A stretch of 64,000 nt of DNA. It comes from Lyophyllum atratum. Taxonomy: Eukaryota; Basidiomycota; Agaricomycetes; Agaricales; Lyophyllaceae. Made by a program: the position numbers and the translations under genes. Every line of letters begins with the position of its first letter. The stretch's first letter is position 1. Positions 1-12,100 of this stretch are shown here, in pieces. Where the stretch lies: positions 124,001 to 188,000 of the forward strand of contig JACGCN010000013.1 in the NCBI GenBank assembly GCA_014905825.1, given 5' to 3'. The notes under the pieces are model-generated. The model saw nothing but the letters and a program-made list of their open reading frames with translations. It was not told the origin of the DNA and made no database searches.

Positions 1-467
1 ATATCAACTCCTTGAATCGAAGCGCCACCCCTTCGACCTCATTCATGAGCGACCGAGTTGAACACTCAGGAGCATCCTGGTTCCCCAACCCAAACATGTC
101 TACCGTTCTCACCCGAAATCCTAGAATCCAGAGGATTATCATACGGATTTGTCAGTCAGTCATGGTGTCCTCGCTTGAGCTCTCACCGACGTTTTCAGGT
201 CTATATCCACTTGTGTCCCTTATTCTGAACTTCGGGACACTCGTGTTGGACCTCAACATGAGTATCGTGGGTGTCAAGTCGCAGCTGGTATGACGGTCTT
301 ACCACCTGGTTTCTTAAAAAATTCACCGCATGTTCTAGGATTTCCGATTGCTTGTTGTTGGTAAGCGGCTCGAGACAGAGTCACATCTACAACTAACAAG
401 TGTCAAGATCTCATGTTGTATGGCGTACGGACTTTTGCATACGGTATGCTTGCATTTTGGGACCCCG

Positions 468-813
468 TAAGTCAAATTACATCCTCTTATCGAATGTGCC
501 TGACGTCGGAAGTCAGTCTTTTATCAACGCCATCCGGGAAATTCGGCGCTCCCGTAGCTCGCTTAAGGCTCTCACTAATCTCGATTTTGCCGAGACCAAG
601 GGTATCCCAAGCAAAAATACAAAGCTCGACATCGAGATCGAGGGACAGGAAGCCACAACTAGTTCCGACAACTCGCAGACCAGTTTCATGGCAGACGTTT
701 CCAAGGTCCTCTCGCAGTCGGGGGAATTTCCGCCGAAGACGGAAAACTCAATGGCCGTGCTAGGTCCACAGGAGCGAGAAGAAGAAAGGCGAAGTATCGA
801 ACGACAGCTCTGA
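468..813 (+). CDS. possible 3'-terminal exon of a gene entering from the left
   Basis: An open frame ends at a stop at 813 and reads as a hydrophilic, Ser/Glu/Lys-rich tail ending ERRSIERQL. The composition resembles the cytoplasmic tail of a fungal membrane protein rather than a domain. Upstream, around 120-290, short hydrophobic stretches occur in other frames and could be earlier exons, but I could not join them with convincing splice sites. No family is recognised. The exon start is a guess and the gene, if real, begins before this window. Confidence 0.25.
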
Positions 814-2535
814 TCATTCGGAGGTGGTTGGACGCATGGGAATGCAACGGCTGGACAATTAAAAGCCTTATAATACGTAGGTAGATTCATGGATACCTAA
901 CGCTCGCTCGCTACTTGATAACATGACTATCACTTTGTATGATGATGTACACTAGAATTATGCATGTATATGATATTTACCACCGGAATACAGCTTATCA
1001 GGCCTGGATTAATAGTGGACATGAAAGCAATTATCTTGGAAATTGTGCGCCTAAGACACGGATGGGGTGACGGACGCGTGGTATCAGCTGCGCGGTGGCT
1101 GATACTATGACATTATTACCTTGCCTACAAGATGCTTACCCAAGGCTTTGTCCACTGTTGCTCAGAAAAAGGACGTCGTCGTTTCGGCGAGATGAACTTT
1201 CCATGTTCATACCAGTGGATGGAACATCGGAAACCTTCACCCTTTCGTGCTTATGCATGGAGGTAGAGCGCTGCCCGGCGAGTGGAAAGTGTTCTCGTTG
1301 GGTGTTTCATCACTGTAGCCGGCATCAGCCACTATGTCCGACCCGCCAAAGAATAGAGTACACATACCGTTGACCAATATCATCCAACCGCACTCCCATC
1401 GCCAGGGACAGTCACGAACAGGAGAGTACAAACCTCCGGTATATGACTTCCGTATCGTTCCACCTCCTGAGCGCCTAGTGCCTGGTGACTTGAGATCTTC
1501 GACAATTCCTATACCGTAGCTATAAAGGCAAGAAAGACGTCGGTGTCAGCCAGATAGACTAATTCAAAGAACAGACGACGAGACGAAGGAACGGTGCAAG
1601 TATGGCAGCCACGGGAAGGAACGAGACGGCAAAGAAGGGCAGAAAGGACGCTTACCTTGGGGGAAAGCCTCTCCTCTGCTCGTCGCCCTCCTCACACGCG
1701 ATGCTCGTCGCTTGGCCAGAAATCAGCTCAGTATTCTCACTTCGGATCACCGCCATTCATTGGTGGGTATCGTTCAAGTTCGCCACTTCGTAGAAGACTA
1801 CATCAACATATACGATCAGCATTGACAATGTTCCGCCGTGCAGCACCTGTACTACTCACCATAGGAGTTCTCGAGAAGTGAAGTGCGCTCTGCAACTCCC
1901 AGATAATTTCATTCAAGAGTTCCGTCCCGTGGTCGCAAACTTGAACGTTAACTTCAAGTGAGCAGGAATTCAGGTTCCGGATTCCCACGGCCCTGTATCT
2001 CTCTCTCAACAACGATGGTCCTTGTGAGCTGCGCAACTTAAGTGGATCCTCGGACCTACATATGACTCACACTACACTGCCCTTTCAGCCCCTAAACACG
2101 ATGGATGTTGTTCTCGGTGATTCTCGCCTCAAATCGACGAAAGTTTAGGTATAGTGGGTCAACAAGTTATGTGGGCTATGTCTAAGATAAAAATAATTAG
2201 GAGACATGCACCACATTCTTCACTCCCGGTTGCAAGCAGTTGACGCGTCAAATAGATACGACCAAGATTCGAGGGCACTTCGCGTCTGTCTGCTTTGCCC
2301 TTCTTGACGAAGTGAGTGCGTTGAAGCAATGGACGACCTTTGACTGAGACGCAAATCGAAGGACCTCCATATCAAACACTGTATGAAGGTCTGTGACTAC
2401 TTTCCATCGTATCAAGTTCAACAATCGACCCTATTCTCAGCAGACCCTCTCCTGAGCGATGGTTCACTGCCCATGATATGCGGCGGACTCCTCTACCCAA
2501 TGACCCACTTGGTGGTTGAACCCCTTTTCTACGTC
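814..2535. other. no supported gene
   Basis: Only short, overlapping open frames with no recognisable domain. A TATA-like TATAAAGG lies at 1521-1528, about 80 bp before an ATG at 1602, but that short frame has no family resemblance and I could not extend it. Otherwise I see nothing. Confidence 0.5.
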
Positions 2536-2543
2536 TATAAAAG
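2536..2543 (+). promoter_or_regulatory. TATA box of the glycine-rich protein gene
   Basis: TATAAAAG lies 127 bp before the ATG at 2670, followed by a CT-rich leader. This is the best core-promoter match in the window and suits a strongly expressed small secreted protein. Confidence 0.6.
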
Positions 2544-2669
2544 GCCCTCTCGACCTCGTTTTCCAGCATCTCAGTGTCTCTCAGCATTCATCCACTCGTC
2601 TACTCAGCGTCACATCCGCGCTGCTAGTTGCAAGCCCCCAGCACTTAAAACACAACATCAAGCATAAAA

Positions 2670-3390
2670 ATGAAGTTCCAGGCTTTCGTCGTTTCAGCAC
2701 TCCTTGGCTTCGCCATCGCTAGCCCCATCGCAGTACATGATGACTATAAATCCGCACGGACGAACGGTGTTGAGGTAGGTTACCTTCTCGCTAATCATCT
2801 CTGTGATAAATTAATCTCTTTGCGTTCAGGTCAGGGCGAACTCTTGGAATGGTGGCGGAGGTAATGGCGGAAATGGGGGCAACGGCGGTAATGGGGGGAA
2901 CGGCGGTGGAGATGGCGGTGGCAATGGCGGCAATGGTGGCAATGGAGGAAATGGAGGAAATAGCGGCGATGGTGGAGGTTGGAACACTGGAGGTGGTGGC
3001 AATGGTGGCAATGGCGGTAATGGCGGCAATGGCGGCAATGGCGGAAACAATCAGGATGGGAGCTGGCACAATGATGGTGGCGGAAACGGCGGGAACGGGG
3101 GCAACGGTGGGAACGGTGGCAATGGCGGAAATAGCCATAGTGGTGGTTGGAGCAGTGGCGGTGGCGGTAATGGCGGAAATGGGGGCAACGGTGGAAATGG
3201 CGGTAATGGTGGAGGTAGTCATCATGGCGGTGGCCACGGCGGTTGGAAAAATGGTGGTTGGAATGCAGGTTGGAATCGTGGCGGGTGGAATCGTGGTTGG
3301 AATCGTGGTGGAAACGGTGGTAATGGTGGTAATGGTGGGAATGGCGGTAATGGCGGCAGATGGCCATGGTGGTGGTCTGGGCATTGGTGA
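2670..3390 (+). CDS. secreted glycine/asparagine-rich repeat protein
   Basis: Exon 1 is 2670-2774, a 55-bp intron (GTAGGT...CAG) spans 2775-2829, and exon 2 is 2830-3390, giving 221 residues. Residues 1-18 (MKFQAFVVSALLGFAIAS) are a clear signal peptide. The mature protein begins near SPIAV. From about residue 38 it is almost entirely tandem G-G-N triplets, interrupted by Trp/His/Ser islands such as GSWHND and GGWSSGG. It then has a block of N-R-G-W motifs and ends WPWWWSGHW. It has no cysteine in the repeat and no enzymatic domain. A structural wall, matrix or adhesive role is an inference from composition alone. The TATA box and CT-rich leader suggest high expression. Antisense open frames here are repeat shadows. 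Confidence 0.8.
2842..3357 (+). repeat. GGN-coding minisatellite
   Basis: A degenerate array of 9-bp units of the type GGCAATGGC/GGTGGAAAT encodes the Gly-Gly-Asn repeat. Variation falls mainly at third codon positions, so the protein pattern is conserved while the DNA has drifted. Confidence 0.8.
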
Positions 3391-4334
3391 AGGTAGGTTT
3401 GAATTGAGCATTAGTCGCATATGACCTCCGTACACTAAAAGAACAGTCATAGTATACGATAGTATTCCGACTTCTCGTATGCATAAGTGATATCTGACGT
3501 TCTACGAGAGTTTGTCTGGACCATTCTTTCCTTTCTTCTCCTTCTCCTTCTCTTTCCTTGCGATCATTTTCCAATCTCAAGACTACAAGACAAACTTTTT
3601 CAGTTCCGGTCAGATACTGTGGGCCATTGTAGCATCTTGAGTAGCCGCGTCGTGCGATGGATATTTAGCACGTGCTCTTTCAACTTCGTTCCGTGACTTG
3701 GATATTACCAACACATTCCACACCCTTCTTCCACTCAGGACGACCTCAGTTGCCTGGAGAAACCGGACTATCGACCTCACGTAAATCAGGAATAGCAAGC
3801 CAGTGTCATAATCGTCGATTCTTGCGGGATGTGCTTGTGACTTACGAACGGCGAACTGAAATATGACAGATCCTGCTTCATAAACCGGCTTTGAGTAAGT
3901 CCTTCTAACCGCGTTTCCCATGATACACCGACAACTTACGCTGTTCACTGTGCTCAGCGTGTCGAACCAAGTCAATGATACCCATAGCCGGTAGTCAGAC
4001 TCCTCTCGTGGCAAATCCTCAACACGGATCAGTGCGACCTCAGCCAGCTTGGAGCCTACCATTTCCACAAGGTCGTAATGTCAATTCGAAATGCTCCACA
4101 GTCCCCTGATCTCGCTGGCTTAAGCCCGAAGACGAAGAAGCAGGCCCTCTGCGGCGTTGCTACGCTTCAGGCTCGGTTATAATGTGGGTCAACCACTTCA
4201 GTACTCATTGTCGGATTCTTCATTCCTTATACGCCCATCAACCCATCCTCTGATGGTCATTCCCATACAGATATGGGACACACAGTACCTCTATAGCATG
4301 CTCATTATGTAAATTATCCTGCAGCCATACGATT
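3391..4334. other. no supported gene
   Basis: A minus-strand open frame at 3610-4068 has a protein-like N-terminal half but no recognisable domain and no extension, so it is not called. The rest is intergenic DNA up to the left arm of the inverted duplication. Confidence 0.45.
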
Positions 4335-4852
4335 CGTGAGTGACGCGTGTACCCGTGCTCTGATGATAAGCATTGAATTACCCGAATCCCAGTACGATCT
4401 CATAGTATCCCCCACGAGGCCTCTTAACTTCCAGTCAGTTTAGAGATCTCGCACCCTGATGCTTTCATGCGTACGCTTTATATCCCCTCCTCACTTTGGA
4501 GGTCTCACGCAATACATCCTTGACCACCCACTGGGTGTGACTCAAAACCTAGTGCTATGAAAGTCAACTAATAATGGCTCGGAGAAGCTACTCTATTTTC
4601 TACGGGCCATGTATTCGTGCAACTCGACCTGTCGAGCTCCAGACTGGCGTTTGAGTGGACTAGGCCACGAGTCTACCCCTTAGGACACGAAGCCTCTGGC
4701 GAACAGCTTCGATGCTCTAGAGCATATACACGCGTTGCGTACCTCTTCCTAGCGGATCGATCCGCAACCTGGTGCGCTGTCGTTTGCATATGGACTATCC
4801 TATCCCGTACGGCACTGTCTTAACACCGTGCTTCTCAACGGGCCGAATATTG

Positions 4853-4860
4853 TATAAAGG
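4853..4860 (+). promoter_or_regulatory. TATA box of metalloprotease copy A
   Basis: TATAAAGG lies 54 bp before the ATG at 4914. The same element, at the same spacing, precedes the duplicate gene on the other strand. Confidence 0.6.
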
Positions 4861-4913
4861 GTGGTGTACCTCAGGATTGAAATGCACTTCTCATCCTTCA
4901 CTTGAGTCGTACA

Positions 4914-6111
4914 ATGCTTGCATCCCTCGCTCTTACGCTTCTCGGGGCCGCAGCGGCGCTCGCCTCCCCCTTCAACGTCACAAGAAGGTGTGTCCTGATA
5001 CCCTCACTTGACTCAACCGAAGCTAAGCATGACGCGCCTCTGAGGGTCTGCGGAACGGTGCCCAGCGACGCGGATGTCTTGAGGATGGAGATAGACTTCC
5101 AGGCCAAGAAAGTCCCCGTCGGCAACGTTTCGGGCAAGTCTACACTCAACGTAATTCGTTCGAAGTGCGCACTCTATCAACTTATTTTACTCAACGCCTC
5201 GTCCACACAGGTTTACTGGCATGTTATTAACATTGGCTCGTCCCCATCTGCCGGAAACATCCCGTACGTGGAAAGTATGAATATGATACATCTAATCAAG
5301 AACCACCTGAATAGGGATTCGCAGATTGAGGAACAAATTGCAGTCTTGAACGATGACTACGCCAACACTGGAGCTACCTGGAGTCTTGCAGGCACTACAC
5401 GAACTGTCAATACTGATTGGTTCAATAAAGTTGGTCCGGGAAGTTCTCAAGAGAGAGCGATGAAAAATGCACTTCGTCAGGGCGGTCCTGCCGACCTCAA
5501 TGTCTACAGCGTCGGGTAAGTCATGGAATATAAATAGCTGTACCTGGCTAGACACAAGTTTACCCCGAAACTGTCTGTAGCTTCAAATCGGGTGCTGGTG
5601 CGGGTCTACTCGGATATGCGACCTTCCCGAGCGACTATAGCTCCGCTCCAAAAAATGATGGCGTCGTCATTCTTTTCTCGACCGTTCCCGGAGGTACCAG
5701 CTCACCTTATGACTTGGGTAGAGTTAGTCAATGTCCCGTTCGTTTGTCTAAAAATTATACGACCTGACATGCTCTCATACAGACCCTGACGCACGAAGCT
5801 GGCCACTGGGTTGGCCTCTTCCACACTTTCCAAGGTGGCTGCAAGGGTGGCGATAGTGTATCAGACACACCGCCTGAGGCATCCCCAGCCTTTGGTTGTC
5901 CTCGTGGACGCGACAGTTGCTTGGCAGATGCAGGTCTCGATCCCATCGGTATTTTCCCCTCAGTTCATAAAACATCACACCATTCTAACAAACGGGGTAC
6001 CTAGAGAATTATATGGATTATAGTGATGATGCTTGCATGACCAACTTCACGCCTGGCCAGATAGTGCGTCTGAAATCCCAGTTGAGCACTTACCGTGGTG
6101 TTAGCTTCTAA
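4914..6111 (+). CDS. secreted M43-family metalloprotease, copy A
   Basis: Six exons (4914-5150, 5211-5263, 5315-5515, 5581-5722, 5783-5948, 6005-6111) give 301 residues. An upstream TTG at 4902 is not used; the ATG at 4914 opens a signal peptide ([19 protein letters not shown]). Zinc binding is [11 protein letters not shown], matching HExxHxxGxxH, with His215, Glu216, His219 and His225. The Met-turn is NYMDYSDD near the C-terminus, and Cys residues flank the catalytic region as in pappalysin-type (M43) peptidases. The family comprises secreted endopeptidases; in fungi such enzymes are implicated in protein degradation outside the cell. An N-terminal stretch of about 45 residues before the catalytic domain may be a propeptide. 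The gene is intact and has a near-identical inverted paralogue at 18938-20136. It is convergent with the F-box-like gene. Confidence 0.9.
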
Positions 6112-6576
6112 TTACGGAGACGGAAACTTGGCTTTTTGAAGCGGTCGATCTCAAGTAGAGGAGGGCAGCCTATGATGTCGACATTCCTCTTCGCTGTTCC
6201 CTTGACCGCTTCTGGTGTCATACTTAGGGCATTTGTACCACCGGCATCTATCTCTTGATTGTTTTCATACCAACGCACCTACGTTTTATATCCAAGGACG
6301 CTACACATTTATCGGATTGTTGGGCGCATCGTCTGACCTGCGTTTAGAAGTGAAAAGCTAATGGTCGGTCTGCTAAGTCTTCGAGGTTGCATCTTGACAC
6401 TGTGCTTAATTGCAATTTTCCCTTTATTTTCCAAACGTTCTTGGGATAGCCCACTAGGAGAGCTGTATCACCCAGCCATAGGCATTCGGCTACTCACCTT
6501 TCTATTTGACCTGACTTTTTGTCGTTCCAACTGGCATGATTACGTGTCGCCGTAGTGATAAATATCCTGGACATGA

Positions 6577-6650
6577 CGGAATGGTGAATACGCGTATGAA
6601 ATCCGTATACAAGCGGAACGGTGAATATGCGTATGAAATCCGTATACAAG
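6577..6650 (+). repeat. 37-bp tandem duplication
   Basis: Two adjacent 37-bp units (6577-6613 and 6614-6650) beginning CGGAAYGGTGAATA and ending CCGTATACAAG differ at only two positions. They lie just beyond the 3' end of the F-box-like gene. Confidence 0.85.
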
Positions 6651-6686
6651 AACGAAACTGGTCGTGAAATGAGTATAGTGCATATA

Positions 6687-8078
6687 CTATCTAGCGACAC
6701 GAGGCCCAGGCCTATTTGGGAAAAGTGGTTTGACAGCTAGGCGGCTGCTAGTGTCTAATGTGGTCATACTTTCCTTCAGGAATTCAGCCGATCTGCGATC
6801 TGAATAAACGCGAATGTCAATGGAGACCCGCTGTAAGCGTAGATGCCTTTCTCGTCCAAGCACACGATCAACCTCCCGCCAACTCTCAGCATTCCCTAGG
6901 GTGGAGAACATCCCCACGACGAAGAAATTGATTTCTGCGAGGCTATTGCTGGTGCCGATAGTTTCCAGGACATTACTGACCCATTTGATGGATGGTGAAC
7001 GGGGCCCGCCGAGGACATGGACTCGTAGGAACCTCAAGTTGACAAGTTTACTGAAATCTGATTGTGCCGAGATGCTGAGACCTATACCCAAGAGATAGTC
7101 AATCAATAGATGTTCGTCATAAAGGAAAGATCCAGTACCTGAGAGCACATGGATCTCGAGCTCCTCCAGTGATGCAGCCGTTCTTTCAAGGATACTCTGA
7201 AAATGAATGGCGGAGTTGTCATCAATGACTGTTCCATGGAAGCGTCGAAGTCGAGATATGGACAAGAACGGCAGAAGATGGTCGATAGCATCTATTACTC
7301 GCTGAGAGGGAGCAGGGTGGGGCACAAGGAGAGATTCAAGATATCTCATCTCCGTAGGGAACTTGATCGACGATGGAAGCTGCAGCGCGTAATCTGGATC
7401 GGCAAATATGGAGGATTGTGGAATGTCTAGAACCCGCAGACGCGAGCAGCATCGCAATGCTGGTAGTGGAAAGCGATTTATGCCCTTCAATTTGAGGTGC
7501 TCGACCGATTGCAAAAGAATTAGGATATTTGTTCGAACCTCGTCCGGTAAGAGTTCCCAAGGTGGCGGATATGAGTCCGGGTGATCGAGGCTGAGAATGC
7601 GCACAGAGCGCAGTATGCCTAGTGTATCGGCAGATGTGGTCGTCTTTTTCGAGATAATGATTGTTAGGTCTTGAACTAACGCGAGGACCTGGGGATACGA
7701 CACCAGAACCTCACGAAGATCTGCGTTGTGGACCTCATGTTCTGGAGAGAGATCGATCGTTATTGCTTGGAATAGCTTCTTCTGGGCAGGAATGCGAAAG
7801 GACGAAGCGACGGCATTGCATGCGATCAAGGTAGGTCTGTCACTCCGGGCGACTTCGTCTACGATCATGTGGAAAAGCTCTTGCGGGAGTTCATGACCTT
7901 TTGACGCCGTCATAGGAGTGAGAGATATCCTGAGACTGGATGTTGGGATTGGGTGCGATGTTCCATTTCGTCGTGAGGCTAGAGCTTTAAATGTTCCCGA
8001 GCATGCCTGAGTTGGTCCTGAGGCACGTTGTAACGGTTGTTGCAGCGTGACTGAGGTCATGCGTTCTGGCAGAACCAA
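6687..8078 (-). CDS. F-box-like protein
   Basis: A single uninterrupted frame of up to 463 residues. An internal Met at 7913 (MTASKGHELPQELFH) gives about 408 residues and starts right at the F-box-like motif (LPQELFHMIVDEVA), so it may be the true start. The region after the motif is a leucine-rich stretch with regularly spaced hydrophobics (VRILSLDHPD, LRVLDIPQSS, LEELEIHVLSG), the usual layout of the expanded Agaricomycete F-box-like family. F-box proteins recruit substrates to SCF ubiquitin ligases; the substrate is unknown. The segment upstream of the internal Met lies inside the inverted duplication, and a broken copy survives at 18683-18772. Confidence 0.75.
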   Translation of the reverse strand: MVLPERMTSVTLQQPLQRASGPTQACSGTFKALASRRNGTSHPIPTSSLRISLTPMTASKGHELPQELFHMIVDEVARSDRPTLIACNAVASSFRIPAQKKLFQAITIDLSPEHEVHNADLREVLVSYPQVLALVQDLTIIISKKTTTSADTLGILRSVRILSLDHPDSYPPPWELLPDEVRTNILILLQSVEHLKLKGINRFPLPALRCCSRLRVLDIPQSSIFADPDYALQLPSSIKFPTEMRYLESLLVPHPAPSQRVIDAIDHLLPFLSISRLRRFHGTVIDDNSAIHFQSILERTAASLEELEIHVLSGTGSFLYDEHLLIDYLLGIGLSISAQSDFSKLVNLRFLRVHVLGGPRSPSIKWVSNVLETIGTSNSLAEINFFVVGMFSTLGNAESWREVDRVLGRERHLRLQRVSIDIRVYSDRRSAEFLKESMTTLDTSSRLAVKPLFPNRPGPRVAR

Positions 8079-8200
8079 GCTGTCAACAACCCCATCTGTA
8101 AAAAAACCCCGACCACTATGTACCCTGCCACTACCATTGCCTTACCCTTATCAGTATCACATGCACCCGGGCCATGATAGTCTCAGGTCTTCCAAACCCT

Positions 8201-8944
8201 CTGGACTTGGGGGTATGAAGCCATGATCAATTCAAACTCGCGCAACTGAGACGTCGTGCGTTTGCCTGTAGCTCGTCCCAGCACCCCCAAAGCGCATGAC
8301 AGCTATTCCGCTCACCCCGGTCGAAGTTCACCAGATTGACTCCTTGTCTCTCTGTAGTTATCATGCTCCGCTAGATATGGTCTTGTGCCAAAAGCGGTGC
8401 ATTGCTTGACATGTCACTTCTCCGTCAACGTCATCACGCCCGGTTGTCAAGTTTGACGCATAGCTCGGGTCTTCTTAAACCTCATGCAACTTGGTCATAT
8501 ACTTCGTACACCTTTTTGTTGAACAGTCAGTCGCAGTTGGATAGGGAAGAGGTCTCAAGACGCCTCTGAATAAGATAACGTCATGCTGTGGGTGTTGATA
8601 CCGCTATCCAACTCGTCGGTTACTTGTACCTGTCTTTTAGCGTCTTATCTCAATCCACATCGTGGAAATACAGTCCTTAACGGTAAATCAAAGATCTTCA
8701 CTGGCCATATTCCTTTCTTCGAGCACTTCAACAACTATGTAGTCATCAGCACAATCAACCCAAGCAAGTGTTGGAAACCTGATGCTGCCGATCGCCCCAG
8801 CATCGGACAAGTTCGATACAGCAGGAGGACCACAGACCGAACGTGGGCCGGCTATGCGCGAGGAGGACCTGACTGGCTCCGATGTCCCTCACAAGAGGCT
8901 GGTACACCCCATCGTGATGAAAAACGAACGAACAAGGAAATGTA
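8201..8944. other. no supported gene
   Basis: Open frames at 8583-9002 overlap the dispersed repeat at their 3' end and show no domain. I see no gene. Confidence 0.5.
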
Positions 8945-9068
8945 TACCACACCGCGGCGTCTTAAACCAGAACCATCGTCACAGCATGAATACCAAAATT
9001 AAAGTGGGCATACAATACACCAAAAGAATCATAACGTAAAGAGAGCATATGAAATAGCGTAATGCACG
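8945..9068 (-). repeat. dispersed ~130-bp repeat, copy 1
   Basis: In reverse complement it reads CGTGCATTACGCTATT..., then GTGTATTGTATGCCCA, then TTCATGCTGTGACGATGG. It matches three plus-strand copies at 20662-20764, 20856-20989 and 21342-21463. It lies about 100 bp beyond the stop of the minus-strand gene at 9165-12662, in that gene's sense direction, so it may be part of its 3' UTR. Confidence 0.75.
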
Positions 9069-9164
9069 AAAGAACAGGTAAAAAAAATCTAGTAATGACC
9101 CAAAGGTACCAAAAATGCATGAAAGACCGACACCGAGTACTCGTACCGCAAGAGTGCGCAAGAA

Positions 9165-12100
9165 TCACCTTCCCCTCCCCGCCCTCTCCTCCCTCCGACT
9201 CAACAACCTCCTCGCCCTCGCATACTCCACATCCTCCTCACTCGAGTCTTCCCACACATCCCCCCCTCCCCCTCCCTTTCCCGTTCCCTTCCTTCCACCT
9301 TCCCCTACCCCACCACTGCCCCCTCTTGCCCCAGACCCAGAACCAGAACCAGAATCAGGACCAGCCCACCAAGCCCCCTCCCCATCTCCGTCGTCAATGG
9401 CAGGCGGCGTCGCGCTAAACGTAGGCTTCAACGACACCCTCACGCTCTTCCTCCTCCTCTCCCCACCCCCCACGCCCACGGAGGAAGACGAGGCCTCGCT
9501 CCCCACCGCGTGTGCATGTCCATTCGGCAAGGCTGCTGCGTACGCGTAGTCCTTGACATGCGATGGCGGCGGTGGGGGCGGTGGTGGTGAGGATGTAGGG
9601 GGATCCCCTTCGTCAGGAAAGAACACCTCATGCCCGGTCTCGTACGACGATACCGAGGCTGCATCGTCATCTAATGGTGGTGATGGTGCTGGCGCTGGCG
9701 CAGGCACAGGCGAGAACACCCGCCCCACCCCCGAATGCGCCCCAGGCAAAGGCGACGGCGTCCTGCTCGGATTCCTCAACGCACTGCGCAGCGGCGACTT
9801 CGCAGGTCTCGTCTCTTTCCTTTCCCCATTCTCCCTTCCCGTCCCATTCCCCGTCCCCGGAAGCCCCTCCACACCCACCACCCCTCCACCTCCACCAAGC
9901 CTATCAAACACCGACCCCGGCGCACTCACCTCCATCCCCACCAACCGCTCCTTACTCCGTCCCCTCACCACCTGCCCCCCTCCCCCTCCCGCTCTCCCCA
10001 AATCCCACCGCTCCAGCTCCTCCCTCCCCACCCTTCCCGGCGCCTTCACCACCTCCACTCCCCGCGTGTGGGAAGGGGAGGAGGAGGAGGCGTCGTGTAC
10101 GACTCTCAGGAGGGAGGGCATACCGCCCCCCGGCTCGAGTAGGCTCCGGCTTCCCTGACCCTGTCCGTGTGGGTATGTGTTCTTGAGAGACGGTCTCCGG
10201 GCATGAGTCGCACCACCACTTGCGGCGCTCCGGAGAGACGAGTCCCTGGACAACCCGGTCGTAGGCGTCCCACTCACGCTCGTCTTCCTCCCCGCCCCCA
10301 CCCCATGGTTATGGTGAGGGTTGGCACTCCCGACGACGGTGACAGTTAGCCCCTCCCGCACGCCTTCCTTCTCCTTGTCTGTTTCCTGTTGCTTCTTGGC
10401 GCGGGCTTGGCTTTGCGTGGGGAGGAGCGCGGGGACGGGACCCTGCTGCCGCTTCTTCCCCTCCTCATTCCCCGCCCCCACCCCTGCCCCAACCGCCCCC
10501 GCACCTAAAGGCACAAGCGGCACACTCGCACTCCTCCCCCTCCCGCTTCCGCTCCCACCCGTCGTATTCGCCTTCTTCAACTTCCTCCCCCCCGGGGATT
10601 CCACACCAGTAAAGGCAGCAGCATCACTAACCACCCTGCCCCGTCCAGGCCCGCCCCCACCCACACTCGCCCTCCTCACCGGCTCCGGCGCGCGTACAGG
10701 CGCCTCGTCGCCATTATCGGAGTCGTCGCTTGCACCGGAGGTTAGAGCTCTTAGGTTGCCCTCCGTTCGTGTTTCCCACCTTCCCTTTCCCTTTCCCTTC
10801 CCTTTCCCCACCCCCTTCTGCTTCCCCTGTAAATCACTGCTCCCCCGCCCGAAAAGCCAAGATGAATTCTCCTCTGGAGCTTCGTAGAACGCCGCCTGCG
10901 GTACGGGGTCGTGGTGAGAGGGGTGGCGTTGATGGCCTCCCCCGAACATCCCACGTAGACTTCCCAAGAACCTGCTCCCGCCGGTGCTAGTGACGCTCAA
11001 GCTTGAGGCTCTGGTGCGGCTAAAGGGAAGGGGAAGCGACGAGTCGGAGGCGGGTAAGGGTAAGGCTGTGGGGGAGGAGCGGATGGAAAATCGTTTGCCT
11101 AGGAGGGTGCGTTTGGCTGGGGAGGGTGTATGCGTTGGTGTCTGTATTGGTGTCGTGCCGAGGGGGGCGGAGGGGGCGGGGGTACCAACCGAACCCGAGC
11201 GCCTCTTCTTCTTCCCCTTCTTAGCAACCGACCCAGCAAACCGCGGATTCTCAACCATCACAACCTCCCTCCCCTCCCCCTCTCCATGCGCCTCCTCCTC
11301 TGCGCTCGATCCCCCTTCCTCCCCCTCCCCTTCCTCATCCCCACTCGAACCAACACCCACACCCTCCTCTGTAATCCTCCTCTCCAACACATGCCTTGGA
11401 CTACCATTCCACGTGTCGGATATAGCGTGGGCGGGCGGGATGCGTAACCGTTCCTGGGTGTGGGCTTGGGTGTGGTAAGGGGGAGTGGAGGTTCCGGTCG
11501 CCCCGTTTTGGGAGGCGGATTGGGAGGGGGCGAGGGAGAGGGAGGAGGAGGCGCGGTGGTGGGTTGGGTGCGGGAGGGGTTTCTGGGAGGTGGAGGGTTG
11601 GAGATGGGAGGGAAGGGAGGGTTGAGTTGGGGGTGGGGATGGGTGGCCTTTGGGAGGGGGGGAAAGTCAGTATCTGGTGTTATTGTATATTTTATGGAGG
11701 GGAAGGGATGGAGGTGAGACGAGACGGCACGGGTCTGAGTCCGTTCGAGACTCGCGTCGACTATTCGGGCACTTGGAATGGAAAGAAGGAAGCGGGCTCA
11801 CCATTCGCGATAGCCTCGCCATTAGCATATACATTGGTATCTAGACAACCAAAAAATAAAAATCCTCAGCAACGCATGACCCAAGTAAGCGGAAGCAAAA
11901 CACCCACCACCCGCCCCAATTCCATCAAGCACCCCCAACGCCTCCCTCCCCATCTCGCCCCACACCCACCCACATTCCACGAGGGCCCCACACCGTATCC
12001 TCAGGCCCTCCCTCAGCGCCCGGGCGCGCCCCACCGCGAGCTCGTGCTCCTTGTTCGCGAGGTGGGCTTCGCATGCTTGGAGCTCGGCCTGTGCGGCGGA

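Larger units (their letters stand above)
4335..8200 (+). repeat. left arm of a large inverted duplication
   Basis: The sequence from about 4335 to 6285 and from about 7975 to 8200 reappears in reverse complement at about 18765-20650 and 18500-18760. The match covers promoter, all exons and all introns of the metalloprotease gene, its 3' flank, and the 5' end and upstream region of the F-box-like gene. Positions 6286-7974 have no counterpart in the right arm. Arm ends were judged by eye and may be off by tens of bases. Confidence 0.85.

Noticed and set aside
2791..3580. Long antisense frames rich in Thr/Ile/Ala or Arg/His/Cys over the Gly-Asn gene
   Set aside because: They are reverse-strand shadows of the GGN minisatellite.
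3610..4068. Minus-strand 152-codon frame
   Set aside because: Protein-like start but no domain, no exon partner and no family resemblance.
9553..10990. Several plus-strand Pro/Ser/Arg frames of 80-200 codons
   Set aside because: Shadows of the C/T-rich strand opposite the minus-strand gene.
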